In this document: in pieces, positions 11,743-23,347 of the stretch | Position numbering within the stretch: position 1 is the stretch's first letter | Layout: each line of letters opens with the position of its first letter | NCBI GenBank assembly: GCA_003550305.1 | Contig: QKYT01000253.1 | Coordinates: 105,320-152,501, forward strand | Reading direction: 5' to 3' | Source: Glomus cerebriforme | Lineage: Eukaryota; Glomeromycota; Glomeromycetes; Glomerales; Glomeraceae | Length of the DNA: 47,182 bases | Notes under the pieces: generated by a model | Databases searched by the model: none | What the model was told of the DNA's origin: nothing | Seen by the model: only the letters and a program-made list of their open reading frames with translations | Program-made: the position numbers and the translations under genes

Positions 11743-11776
<34 letters not shown>
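11612..11776 (+). promoter_or_regulatory. Upstream region of gene C with tandem AACCGGTT palindromes and T/A tract
   Basis: Two AACCGGTT octamers lie 9 bp apart (11612-11619 and 11621-11628), about 150 bp before the ATG. AACCGGTT is the consensus of Grainyhead/CP2-type factors, which exist in fungi. Directly before the ATG a run of T is followed by a run of about 20 A (to 11776). Genes D and E have the same T-run and A-run arrangement before their starts. Regulatory function is inference. Confidence 0.4.
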
Positions 11777-14700
11777 ATGGCAAATGAAAATTATTTAGAA
11801 AATTTTGATAATTATTTCGATTATTCGGAATTTGAGGATGTACACGTGATAGAAAGTGGTTCTACCGCAAGCACCAAACACGCTACTTGGAAAAATACTT
11901 TATATGTTTTGAAATGTTTTAAAAACGAAACAACTAAGGAAAAAATTGTCAACGAGGTACTGTATATACATATATCACATATAAATATTATGAGCTATTA
12001 ATAAATCCATTTATTTAAAATTTACATAAATACAGATAAGATTACAAAAAATGGTCGATCATGATGATAATATTATAACTTTAGTTGGTATTTCAAAAGG
12101 TAAGAAAAATTTAATAATAAATACATAATCGAATTAATCAATTCCTCTTTTTTTTNNNANNNNAAAAAAANAAATATAAATTTTTTTATTTTGTTTAGAT
12201 CCAACATCAGAAAATTATTTATTAGTCTTAGAAAATGCTAACAAAGGCACACTACAAGACTATCTAAGCGATCAATTCGATAAACTAAAATGGGATGATA
12301 AATTTGATTTAGCGTTACAATTAGCACGTGCTATATCATGTTTACATAATCATAACATTATTCACTGTGATCTGGTAATTATAAATTATTATTTTATCTG
12401 ATCTTATTTAATATTTCGTAATTTTTTTTTAATTTTAAATTTGTTATTTCAATTTAAAAGCACGCACGCAATGTGCTCGTACATGAGAAAATTATTAACG
12501 GGTCCTGCGCTAAGCTTCGGACAATTAAGTTGGCAGATTTCGGCTTATCAACAAAAATTACTGAAGTGTCTAGCACATCGAAAGTAAAAGGTATCACACC
12601 TTACGTGGATCCAAAATATCTCAATAATCTCAATAATCTCAATAATCAAAATGAAGATTACAAGTTAAATAAAAAATCTGATATATATAGTATTGGGGTT
12701 ATTATGTGGCAAATTTCAAGTGGGCGTCAACCATTCGAAAATATAGGAGATTGTCCAATTTTAACATTATCTATAATAGGAGGAAGAAGAGAAACAACTA
12801 TTTATGACACTCCTCCTCGGTATAGCAAACTATATATGGGTAAGTTAACAATATTATGAATTCCTTTTCTTTTTAATATTAAAAAAAAAAAATTTTTTTT
12901 TTTAATAACGTTAATTTTACTTATTTTAATTAGAATGTTGGAATGGTGAACCGGATGACCGTCCAGATATACAAGAAGTTATTACGATTCTTGAAGAGAT
13001 CATTTCTCATAATATGGTGATTGACATTATTGATGATGTTGATAAAGAAAAAGAAAGTAGTTTTTTAGAAACCCCTAAATTAATTTCAAGTCCAAGCAAT
13101 GAATCTATTAATAATATTTATGAAGATAATGAAGATTTATCAATAGGTTCGGATAAGGGTTATATATTTGATAATTATTCATCACCAAGTCAAGAATCCC
13201 TTCAATCATTATCAAGTGGGTCAAATCATTCAGAAGATTTGTCAAACAAAATCGATAATATAATAACAACTATGACTAAAATTCATGAAGAAAGAGGTTA
13301 TGATATTGATTTTCAAATTCAACAACTTATTATTGAAAAAATAGTAAAATTAAATCAAACTTATGATTTTATATGTTTTCTTACAGAAAACCAAAATAAA
13401 GCAGATTATATCTGGCTTTTAGGATTATTTTATTATTATATAGAGGAAGATAATGATAAAGCATTTCAATTATTTTCAAAAGTGTCAAACTTTCCATTAG
13501 CGCAGTTTTATCTTACGAATTATTATTATCGTTATATATTTAGAAAAAGTATTAAAAAGGATAAAAAAAAATCATTCAAATATTACAAAGAATTAGCTGA
13601 ACAGCAAGAATTTGCTGATGCTCAATATCAACTTGGAAATCGTTATTATTATGGAATTGGAACTAAAAAAAATAAAGGTCAAGCTTTCTATTGGTATAAA
13701 AAAGCAGCAAAAAACGGAAATATTAATGCAAAGAATATCATCGAGGAGAAAGAGAGTAAGATTTTTAAAATGCTAGTTACTGAAAAATCAAGACAACATA
13801 GTTTACATTGTTTCGGTGAATTATTAATAAAAATAAAATATAAAAACACATTTCATTATTTGGTAAAAGCAGCGGAATATGGAAGTAAAGTTGCACAGCA
13901 TAATTTAGGTTGTTGTTATAGAGATGGTATAGGTGTAATAGAAGATGGAAGGAAAGCTTTTATATTATTTGAACAATCAGCTAAACAAGGTTACATAGAT
14001 GCGATCTTTCGACTTGGTTATTGTTATGATGAAGGAATTGGAACTAATATTGATAAGGAAAAAGCTTCCAAATTTTATAAAAAAGCTGCAAAAAAAGGGA
14101 GTCTTGAAGCTCAGAATAATCTCGGTCGTTTATATGAAAAAAAAAAGATGTTTGAAAAGTCAATTCGTTGGTATAAAAGAGCAGCAGATAATGGGCATAG
14201 GCTAGCACAATTGAACTTGGGTAAAATTTATGAAAATGGAAGATGTGGTAAAAAAGACGTAAATGAATCTTTCAAATATTACAAGAAATCAGTTGAATAC
14301 AAACGTCCATGTGCATTAAATTTACTCGGTGAAAATGGAATAAGTATTGGAAATAATATTATTAAAGCCATTAAATCTTACAAAAAGTTAGCCAAACAGG
14401 AATATCAAGAAGCACAATATAAAGTAGCATATTTTTACGAAAAAGGAAATGGAACAAAGGTTGATAAAAAAGCAGCAATCGAACTATATAGTAAGTTGGC
14501 TAAAAAAAGACACACACTTGCGCAAATTAGACTTGGAGTTTTATATGAAAGAGAAAAGAATTTAAAAGAAGCTATTTATTGGTATAATAAAGCAGCAGAA
14601 AATGGAAATGAAGGAGCATTATTTAATTTGGGGAGATGTTATCAATATAAAAAAAAAGAAAATGAAGCTTTTGAATATTATAAACAATCAGCAGAAAAAG

Positions 14701-15656
14701 GATATATAGATGGAATATATCAACTTGGCAATTGTTATGATAAAGGATTTGGTACTGAAATTAATAAAATAAAAGCATTTGAGTTATATAAAGAGGCTGT
14801 TGAACAAGGATCTAGAGATGGAATATATCAACTTGGAAATTGTTACGATAAAGGAATTGGTACTGAGGTTAACAAAACAAAGGCGTTTGAGCTATATATT
14901 AAGATAGCTGAGAAAAATAAATTTGCACAAAATGATCTTGGAGTTTTATATGAAAAAGGTGAAGGAACTAAGAAAAATTTAAACATGGCCTTTGACTGGT
15001 ATAAAAAAGCGGCAGAAAATGGAAATGAAACAGCACAACATAATTTAGGTAATTGTTATAGATTAGGGATAGGGGTTGAAAAAAATGAAAATAAAGCTTT
15101 TAAATATTACAAAAAATCAGCCGAACAAGGATATATAGATGGAATATATCAACTTGGTAATTGTTATGATAAAGGATTTGGTACTAAAATTAATAAAGTA
15201 AAAGCATTTGAGTTATATAAAGAGGCTTTTGAACAAGGATCTATAGATGGAATATATCAACTTGGAAATTGTTACGATAAAGGAATTGGTACTGAAATTA
15301 ATAAAGAAAAGGCAATTGAGTTATATAAAAAGGCAGCTGAAAAAGAAAATAAATTTGCACAACATAATCTTGGAATTTTATATGAAAATGGTGATGGAAT
15401 TGGAAAAAATTTAGAAAAAGCTTTTTATTGGTATAATAAAGCAGCAGAAAATAGAAATGATGTAGCATTATATGATTTGGGTAGATGTTACGAACAAGGA
15501 ATAGGTGTTGAAAAAGATGATGTTGAAGCTTTTAAATTTTATAAACAATCAGTCGAATATGGTAATTCAAACGCACAATATAAAGTTGCAGATTATAATC
15601 ATAGAGGATTAGAGTCGTACGGGGAAAAAGTTGATACAGAATACGAATTCATATAG
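11777..15656 (+). CDS. Gene C: TKL kinase fused to about 20 Sel1 repeats
   Basis: Exons: 11777-11956, 12036-12099, 12199-12374, 12461-12839 and 12934-15656, in phase, 1173 aa. The intron before exon 3 contains a few undetermined bases (12156-12171). The kinase domain spans about 16-265. The Gly-loop is badly degraded (IESGSTAS at 25-32), Lys46 is kept, the catalytic loop is HCDLHARN (137-144, Cys for Arg), DFG is intact at 166-168, and PYVDPK replaces APE. A short insert (INGSCAKLR) sits between catalytic loop and DFG. After [12 protein letters not shown] and a Ser-rich linker come about 20 Sel1 repeats, pattern AQxxLGxxYxxGxGxxxxxxKAxxxYxxAAxxG. A 143-residue block of four repeats is duplicated inside the array. 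Sel1 arrays are TPR-like helical binding surfaces, so the protein probably couples ligand or partner binding to a kinase of reduced or altered activity. Paralogues D and E have more intact kinases. Confidence 0.88.
14701..15558 (+). repeat. Internal duplication of four Sel1 repeats in gene C (429-bp unit)
   Basis: The stretch starting GATATATAGATGGAATATAT at 14701 recurs at 15130, an offset of 429 bp, or 143 codons. The first 70 residues of the two units ([18 protein letters not shown] onward) differ at only a few positions, while the second halves are more diverged. The unit equals four 36-residue Sel1 repeats, so the duplication keeps frame and superhelix register. Confidence 0.75.
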
Positions 15657-16368
15657 CATATGATCCAGGGTTCGCCGCAGCTATAATTGTATCACGTGAT
15701 ATTACGCGCAAAATTTTATGAAAGCGCGAAATTTTAAGGCGGGATTACGGCGGGTCGCTAAATATGTAATTTATTTCAAAGTACAAGTATAAAGAACGCT
15801 ACCTATGAGTCCAGCCTATTTTTTCGATAATTAAACGAAATGAATGCATTCATCGATTGACAAATAATTTCCCAACCTTTAATTTTTTCTTTATTATTAA
15901 AATCGCGTTTGGCAAATATTAAATTACATAAACCAATTCATACCAATCTCACCGGCAGTGATTGTCACCAGACTAATAAATTTATATTATTTCATGTATA
16001 TTTAAATTATATTTTAATAAAAAGTTAAATTTTTAAAAATTATAAAATTTTTTATCTAAACTGGCCGAAATTATAATATTCGGCCGGAATCAAGCAACAC
16101 ACTGATTTGATTTTAAAAATTTATAAATTTATCTACTCTATCATTGCAACTGTCCATGATAATAAGATATATTTTAAAAAAGTTTAAGTTTTAAACTGTC
16201 ACTTCATAATACAAAATTGTCAATTTTTTAAATTCCTAATTAAGGAATGACACAACATAATCATTTGGTAATACAGTTCTATTTATAAATAGTCAAAACC
16301 AATTATTTTTTTCCTTCTTTTTTTCTAAAATTAACATTTGCAGTTCGCAGTAAGAATTTTTCTGTACC
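15657..16368. other. Intergenic between gene C and the kinase pseudogene
   Basis: No coding signal. 15700-15755 holds a less AT-rich patch with two near-copies of GCGCAAAATTTTA / GCGCGAAATTTTA and a CACGTG palindrome at about 15692. ATATTCGGCCGGAAT at 16074-16088 is another short GC-containing block. No terminator or promoter could be recognised. Confidence 0.45.
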
Positions 16369-17510
16369 ATGTCTAATAATGCCGTACCTACAGGTACAAA
16401 TGAGATTAATTGGATTGAAGAAGCTATTGCAAAGGATTACTTTAAGTACTATGAATACGACCAATTTAGTGATATTCAACAAATTGGTTCCGGAGGTTTA
16501 CCCGTGCAAATTGGAAAAATTTTAGTAAATTTTTTGCACTGAAATCCATTTTTAATTTGAATAACACCACAGCTAAAGAACTTATTCACGAGGTAACTGT
16601 AATAATAAGTATTCATGATATGTATAATCTATACTTTTCTAATTATTCATTACTTAGATTAAACTTCAGCGTAAGGTCGATTTTCATAATAATGTTATCA
16701 GCTTTTATGGTGTCACATATACTTTTAGCTCAAGTATAACAAATTTTTATTAATATTATTTATATTATTTGTAAAATTTTAATGCATTTAATTAATTTTA
16801 TGAACTATTTTCTTTTAAAAGCAAATTGAAGAAAAAATATTTGCTGATAATGGATAGGGTTGGATCGGTCCGGTCCGGTCTGATCCAGTCCTAAAAAGAC
16901 TGGCCTTTCAGCCAGGACCGGATCGAACTGATTATAAAGTGGTCTTATAAAATCGAATTGTTACCGATATTAATAAAGAAAATGCAATTAAATTATATAA
17001 AGAGTTGGCCGGAAAAGGAAATAGGTCAGAACAAAATAGTCTTGGACTTCCATATGAAAATGGTGATGAAGTTGAATGAATGTAGAAATAGCTTTTTTTT
17101 TTGGTATAAAGAAGCAGCAGATGGGGGAAATGAAATAGCACAACATAATTTAGGTAACTGTTATAGATTAGGGATAGGCGTTGAAAAAAATGAAGACAAA
17201 TCTTTTGAATATTATAAGAAATCAGCTGCACAAGGAGATATTGATGGAATATATCAACTTGGTAATTGTTATGATAAAGGAATTGGTACTAAGATTATTG
17301 TAATAAAGAAAAGGCAATTGAGTTATATGAAAGGCAGCTGAAAAAGAAGACAAATTTGCACAACGCAATCTTGGAATTTTATATGAATATGGTGATGGAA
17401 TTGGAAAAAATTTAGAAAAAGCTTTTTATTGGTATAAAAAGCAGCAGATAATGGAAATGAAGAAGCAATTTATGATTTGGACAGAATTTGTTATATGGGA
17501 TTTAATATTT
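16369..17510 (+). pseudogene. Decayed TKL kinase-Sel1 gene with a large internal deletion
   Basis: ATG 16369 opens a recognisable kinase N-terminus (INWIEEAI, then IQQIGSGG). The Gly-loop then loses bases and the frame shifts; reading resumes as RANWKNFSKFFALKSI up to a normal splice donor after 16592. The next exon (from 16658, IKLQRKVDFHNNVISFYGV) is present, and then the rest of the kinase is missing. At about 16940 the sequence jumps to the late part of a Sel1 array, closest to genes D and E (matching D 29285-29850), with frameshifts near 17072, 17300 and 17440. A short GC-rich block sits exactly at the deletion junction. It cannot encode a functional protein. Confidence 0.88.
16858..16932. 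repeat. GC-rich palindromic block at the pseudogene deletion junction
   Basis: In a region of about 25 percent GC this block is mostly G and C. It contains GGTCCGGTCCGGTC, an imperfect outer inverted match (GATCGGTCC against GGACCGGATC) and an inner hairpin CCAGTC-loop-GACTGG. A related stretch, GGACCAGGTCCTAAAAAGTCC, is at about 35231. It is probably a copy or remnant of a small dispersed palindromic element. Confidence 0.45.
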
Positions 17511-17533
17511 TTCATTCATGGGTGAGTTTTATA

Positions 17534-17974
17534 CAGTGCATACAACCTAGTCCCAACAAAAAAATTTTTAAGCGGCCAAATTTTTTATATTATGTAATAC
17601 TTAAACTCGTAATTTTATTGGTCAGATTTATATAATTTAAGTTATAATTCTTAATTCTAGCCAAAATTATACATAATTCTAGCTAAATTTATATAGTTAA
17701 TAACTAAATGAAAGTAATTTTGGCCAGATTTATGTATAATTCTGGTCAGAATAAAAACGGCCAAATATTTAATTTAATAGTAAAATATTCCAACTTTGAA
17801 TTACTACTATTTTATTAAAAAATATTTTACAGGAAATTTAAAAACATAGGTTTATTAAGCTTAATCTATTATATTATTGTATGTTTATACTTTATGTTTA
17901 TCTTTTTTTTTGAGTAAGTAGTAGTGATTTAACTTTTATCAAATTTTGTTGCTGGGACTTGGTTGTATGCACTG
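17534..17974. mobile_element. Non-autonomous TIR element (Tc1/mariner-type MITE), 441 bp
   Basis: Both ends carry the same sequence inverted: CAGTGCATACAACC, one mismatch, AGTCCCA, one mismatch, CA, giving 23 of 25 matching positions. The element is flanked by TA on both sides (17532-17533 and 17975-17976), the target duplication expected of Tc1/mariner elements, whose ends often begin CAGT. The interior holds several near-copies of a GGCCAAAATTATACATAATTCT-like motif in both orientations and no reading frame. It inserted just after the kinase-Sel1 pseudogene. Confidence 0.8.
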
Positions 17975-17976
17975 TA

Positions 17977-18977
17977 GGATAAAATTATATATGAATTTTT
18001 ATACCTCATCAAATGACTTTTCCGTCGCCCAAACATCAGTTTTAACCACGTACTATAGCAGAATAATTGAAATTGTAAATATATAAATAAATTATTAATA
18101 AAGAAATTTAATCACATATTATACATACAATATTTTACGGCGTGAAAAATTATAAAAAAAAAATATATATTGTCGCTATATATGATGCAGCAATCACATG
18201 ATATTTGTAGAAAATCAAATTTACTGTCTGAAATAAATCAACCCATGTTTAACTATATTAAATTTAAAATTACCAATAAATTCATAATATTACGGTTCAA
18301 TTGAAATTCCACTTTTAACTCGGTTCACATTATTTCACAACGGCTAAATCATAATATTTATATAAAAGTGGTCGTTGTAATTAATATTATCCTTTATCAT
18401 TCTTTAGTTACACATAGAAAATAATTATTCTTCTTAAAATAATTGTTTTACAATTGAAAAAAAATAAAGCTTTGTTTATTAACAATACTTAGTCCGGATA
18501 TACGTATCTTTAGCGAAATAATAATACTTATAAAAGAAAAGCTTGGCCAGAGTTACTACCATCATTTGAGATTCGATTAATCTCAGTTTTAAAATCGATT
18601 ATAATAATGGGAATAGATGCTAATTCCTAAACAAATAATAATGAAATTTACAGTATTGTTAATATCAGTTCTTTTAATGCTTAATAAATAAATGGTATAT
18701 TTAATTATGTAAGCAGAAGGGTTTTATNTATTATAAATTTAAANGTATATNAATATAGAACAATAAATAAATATCATTAAATCATAAATAAAATTAAACA
18801 GTATATCAACTTTAAATTCAATCAGACGTGAATAAAGTATAGCAACCCTGGGCTCATACAATCAGACACGAATAAAGAATTTATCACAATTTAATATAAC
18901 ACTTGGTTAACTTTAATTTAGAGTTTAATTATCTTTATTAAAATTTCTACCACTTTTACAACTTAATGTCTAAACTT
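17977..18977. other. Intergenic up to the assembly gap
   Basis: AT-rich sequence without coding signal on either strand; three isolated undetermined bases lie at about 18728-18751. Two short near-copies of CAATCAGACGTGAATAAAG occur at about 18819 and 18860. Nothing else was recognised. Confidence 0.5.
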
Positions 18978-19752
18978 NNNNNNNNNNNNNNNNNNNNNNN
19001 NNNNNNNNNNNNNNNNNNNNNNNNNNNNNNNNNNNNNNNNNNNNNNNNNNNNNNNNNNNNNNNNNNNNNNNNNNNNNNNNNNNNNNNNNNNNNNNNNNNN
19101 NNNNNNNNNNNNNNNNNNNNNNNNNNNNNNNNNNNNNNNNNNNNNNNNNNNNNNNNNNNNNNNNNNNNNNNNNNNNNNNNNNNNNNNNNNNNNNNNNNNN
19201 NNNNNNNNNNNNNNNNNNNNNNNNNNNNNNNNNNNNNNNNNNNNNNNNNNNNNNNNNNNNNNNNNNNNNNNNNNNNNNNNNNNNNNNNNNNNNNNNNNNN
19301 NNNNNNNNNNNNNNNNNNNNNNNNNNNNNNNNNNNNNNNNNNNNNNNNNNNNNNNNNNNNNNNNNNNNNNNNNNNNNNNNNNNNNNNNNNNNNNNNNNNN
19401 NNNNNNNNNNNNNNNNNNNNNNNNNNNNNNNNNNNNNNNNNNNNNNNNNNNNNNNNNNNNNNNNNNNNNNNNNNNNNNNNNNNNNNNNNNNNNNNNNNNN
19501 NNNNNNNNNNNNNNNNNNNNNNNNNNNNNNNNNNNNNNNNNNNNNNNNNNNNNNNNNNNNNNNNNNNNNNNNNNNNNNNNNNNNNNNNNNNNNNNNNNNN
19601 NNNNNNNNNNNNNNNNNNNNNNNNNNNNNNNNNNNNNNNNNNNNNNNNNNNNNNNNNNNNNNNNNNNNNNNNNNNNNNNNNNNNNNNNNNNNNNNNNNNN
19701 NNNNNNNNNNNNNNNNNNNNNNNNNNNNNNNNNNNNNNNNNNNNNNNNNNNN
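18978..19752. other. Assembly gap of 775 undetermined bases
   Basis: An uninterrupted run of N. It ends exactly where the right arm of the inverted duplication begins, so the true boundary of that arm is hidden. Confidence 0.99.
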
Positions 19753-22575
19753 AATAACAAAAAGGAATTATTTAAATTACAAACTTAGAATATTATGCAA
19801 AATATATTATTTGCCCATAATCTTAGTGTTTAAATAATTCTAAATAAACCATATATATAATTTTTCAAATTTATTCATAAAAAAATAAATAAATAAAGAT
19901 TAGCCTTTTTGAAAACAAATAATTAATTTCCCAATTTAAATATCTAAAGAACAAGAACAAGAAATTAATATTTATTTACTAAAAAAAAATATTTTCAATT
20001 ATATTTACCATCTGTAATTTTCGAGTCCGAGATATTTAAATCAAATTGTGAGTATGGTAAGCTATAAAATTAAATAGGTAAATAATTAGAACATATTTGA
20101 TTATTTTTTTTTTAAAAAAAAAATATTTATTTATTTGATAGTTACCCTCTTGTTCTTCTGTTGATTTAAAATAAAGAAAATTCTTAATTAATAATCTATA
20201 AAATCAGAAAAATCATAAGACATAAGATTATTATAATAAAACATTACCTTTAGTAGCATTTCTTGGTTCAGGCATATTTTGAAAGCTATAAACCTTACTA
20301 TTACAATATGATGATTTAATATTAGAATTTATATCGAAATGAATATTTTTCCAATAATCATCATCTTCATGAAATGATTTATTAATTTCTTCTAATATTT
20401 TCCAAAGTGTACGAATATCAGGTCTTTTTTCTGGATCTGCATCCCAACATTGTTCCATTAATTCTTTAAACTTTAACGGAGTTTCTTGTAAAATTTGTGG
20501 TCTTATTCCATTACAAATATTTAATGCGAGTTCATGATCATTTTTTTGATTTAAAAATGGTGGTCGTTCATATAAAGTTTCCCACATAAGCATCGCGATA
20601 GAATAAATATCAGATTTAAAAGTATATTCATTTTTAGAAATAACTTCCGGTGCTAAATAAGGAAGATTTCCATATACGCTTTTTAATGGTTTGTTGGTGG
20701 GTCCACAAAATCCGAGATCACTTATGTACCAATCATTTTTATCTTTAGCATATAATACATTTCCCGAGTGTAAATCTCTATGAATAGAATTTTCTTCATG
20801 AATTCTAGTAACCGCTTTAATTATTTCGAAAATTATTTGTATTTTCGTTTTCCATGTAATCTCATTTTGATTTTGTTGTAAATATCCTCTCAAATCTATA
20901 TCCATATGATTTATCACGAGTATAAATTTGCCTGATGGATCTTTTGTTAAACCAAAACATTGGACTATGGATCCCCATTTATTACTAATAAACAAAGCCT
21001 ATATCATATATATAAAATTTTATTATTAAAATAATTAACATTATTATTTTTTTTTTAAAAAAAAATATAAAATAAATTATTTACCTCTTCGAGCCAAGTT
21101 CTATTAGAATTTTCAATATTCTCTAATTTTTTAAGCACCACTTTACATGGTCCAGATCTCTTTAACTTCTTTTCTTTAAAATCCCATTCTTTATAACATC
21201 CATCAATCCAATCAGCAGTATAAATATCAGTGCAACCACCTTTAGCTAAGAATTCAAGATTTTGAAGACGATCATATGGGATCCATTCAACGATCATATA
21301 TGGAATGAGAGATTCCTTTTGACATTTTTGTAATAAATCATCTATGGTATTACTTCCGGATGTCCAATTGGAAAAATTTGATATTAAATATTTTCGAACA
21401 CAAAATTCACAATATAACGTGGCCAAACATCTTTCTTGACAGTTTTCGCATAATCTTCTTGGTCCATCATTTTCTATCACCTTAAAATAATCATAATCTC
21501 CGTCAAACCTTTTTATACACGCCAACTTTTCGTCTTGCGTAAGAGATTCATCATTATGAATGAATTCTTTTATATCTTTAAATCTTATGTGCATATCATC
21601 ATTATTTATTAATGCATATGCCTTATCATACGCAGCATTAACCATTTCTTTGCGAATATTAGACATATTTAAAAAGTTTGAAGATTTATGATTTAAATTG
21701 AGGAAAAAGAAAAAGGAATTTTGAACGTTTTTAAAAGTTTTGAAAAAAAATTTAAGGGTTGAACCTTATGCATTAATTTGGTAAGAATTTTTCGGATCGG
21801 AATTAATATAATCCTCTACACAAATAAAAGGAAGTTAAAAAAGGGTTGAATGTTTTTTTTTACAAAGAATTGCTTTATATGTAAAAAAGAGAGGGCGTTT
21901 AGTTTATTTATGATCCAATTAAAATGGAATCTCAATAGACAATTTTTGTTTTTCCTTTATAAACAAAAAATTCATGATCAATAGATTAGTTAAAAATTCA
22001 TTATTGACGTGAATGTACATCATATTCTTTTTTTGACAATGGACATTTTTTTTTTTTTAGATACAGTGCTCCGATTAAATGAAAAAGGGTATCATATTTA
22101 AAATTAAATTTGGACGCACAAATACTACACAAATAAATATGACGATAATATTTATATGACTTATTGTCCATAATAAATATAGTAACTATTATCGGCCGAA
22201 AAAATATTAAGTCGATTAAATAAAGAATTATGATATACCCAATCACATTTAAATTTGATTGATTAATGTCAAACCATTTTAGGTAATAAATACCAAAATA
22301 GGAAACAACGAACGTTAAAATTCGAGTTATGATTTCCTTCAGTAACACTAAAATCCAGTTTTGGCCGCAGCTAAATGACAATTATGGGGCATAAATCATT
22401 AATTTCATAATTTAGATATTTCCTTACGTAATTTTATTTTTATATTTAGTTTGTTATTAATAACAATAAAATAATACTAGTTGATGCGTTCTTGAAAATT
22501 TCTTTAACATCCATTATGACAAATCATTACATTGAGGAAAAAAAAAATTATTTGTGTAAAAATTTATTGTTACAG
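19753..22575. repeat. Right arm of the large inverted duplication (partner 1785-4640)
   Basis: Reverse complement of this arm aligns with the left arm through the 5' flank, all exons and introns of the kinase and the 3' flank. The 5' flank is diverged but clear (for example CGTTAAAG / TGTTAAAG next to GAACGCATCAACTAGTATT). Divergence is spread evenly over exons, introns and flanks, as expected of an ordinary segmental duplication. Confidence 0.85.
20036..21666 (-). CDS. Kinase A': Cys-rich TKL kinase, inverted paralogue of kinase A
   Basis: Minus-strand exons: 21666-21085, 20998-20248, 20157-20146 and 20061-20036, 456 aa. The order matches kinase A: five-Cys module (CENC, C, CEFC), NWTSGS block, kinase domain with poor Gly-loop (KGGCTDIY), HRDLHSGN, DLG instead of DFG, APEV and the NMPEPRNA tail. 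The 12-nt exon is conserved at base level. Exon 2 starts ALFISNK and lacks the three residues TSH of kinase A. In the following exon one base is missing relative to kinase A (ACTCACAA against ACTACACAA), so the conserved tail TQFDLNISDSEIPD is lost and translation stops after AYHTHNLI. The catalytic core is untouched, so the gene is probably still functional with a shorter C-terminus. A sequencing error at that base is possible. Confidence 0.78.
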
Positions 22576-23347
22576 TATACCTTGTCCATAACGTCAAACA
22601 ACAATTTTTACGCGTACGGACAACCAAAAATTGCCACATGGTTAATCACTTTTCGTTGACATATAGTCTTTTGCTTCTCTCTGGATGTACCTAAAAAAAT
22701 TTTATTACGTAGATCATGAATAATTTTCTTATCGTCATGCGCATTTCAAATAATTTTACCAGCTTTTTTTACCCAAAACCTATTGGAAAAATCCATGCCC
22801 AAAACCTAATTAGATTATATAACAATTTGCAGGTATCTTTTTTGAAACTAGAAATTTTAAAACTGCAGTTTTAAATGTTTTAGTAAAATCGGTTTCAAAA
22901 TTTCGAATATTTACAAAGCTTATTTGATTATAACTTAATTACTCTACTACGGCTAAAATTTTTAATAAACTAATTGAGCATCCGAGAAATTTAATAATGA
23001 TGAGAGCTTTTATTTTCGAATTTGTTGATTGTGCTTCTAATAGTTTAAGTAACCTAAAAAGTTTTCAACTGATAAACTGTTATTAAAAGCAACTTATTAC
23101 AAAATGAGAAATCAGACAGTCACTGAGTAAATTAAAAATCCAAATACTAAAAATTTTTATATGAACTAATGAACTTTCATTTATACGATAAAACTAAAAC
23201 AATTTAGAAATATACAGTATTTAGAATAATAAAATATTATTGCCAGGAAAATATTTTATACTTAACATATTCTTTACACATTTCTCATTAATCAAAAGCT
23301 AAAATATTGTTTTTATATTTAAATTTTTCAAATTTATTCGACTGAAT
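22576..23347. other. Intergenic, nothing recognised
   Basis: AT-rich sequence, no open frame with coding character and no clear repeat. It lies just outside the inverted-duplication arm and should hold the distal promoter of kinase A' if the proximal flank is not enough. Confidence 0.45.

Larger units (their letters stand above)
8818..11776. other. Intergenic, 3 kb, conserved repeat flank then AT-rich sequence
   Basis: The part up to 10525 is shared with 30250-31981 and, in its proximal portion, with the end of the window. It holds a hairpin at 9696-9769 and a short open frame at 10144-10212 (MRTDQVRSSVESSDEGP...) that is kept and slightly longer in the other copies. From 10526 to 11600 no gene or repeat was recognised. 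A 66-codon minus-strand frame at 11005-11205 has no coding character. Confidence 0.55.

Noticed and set aside
12591..12660. CTCAATAAT triple repeat in gene C as a microsatellite or CRISPR-like array
   Set aside because: It is three short in-frame NNL codon units inside the kinase domain, ordinary low-complexity coding sequence. No spaced repeats of CRISPR type exist in the window and the organism is eukaryotic.
13999..14205. Open frames in other phases inside the Sel1 arrays (also 29524-29712, 45450-45638, 27813-28007, 43739-43933)
   Set aside because: They overlap the long Sel1 coding exons in wrong frames or on the wrong strand and only mirror the repeat structure.
18963..19760. Long frames across 18978-19752
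   Set aside because: They consist of undetermined bases only.
22001..22381. 126-codon minus-strand frame upstream of kinase A' with hydrophobic segments
   Set aside because: The homologous DNA in the left arm (about 2000-2330) is alignable but full of stops and indels in this frame, and the composition is that of AT-rich noise. It is more likely chance than a membrane protein gene.
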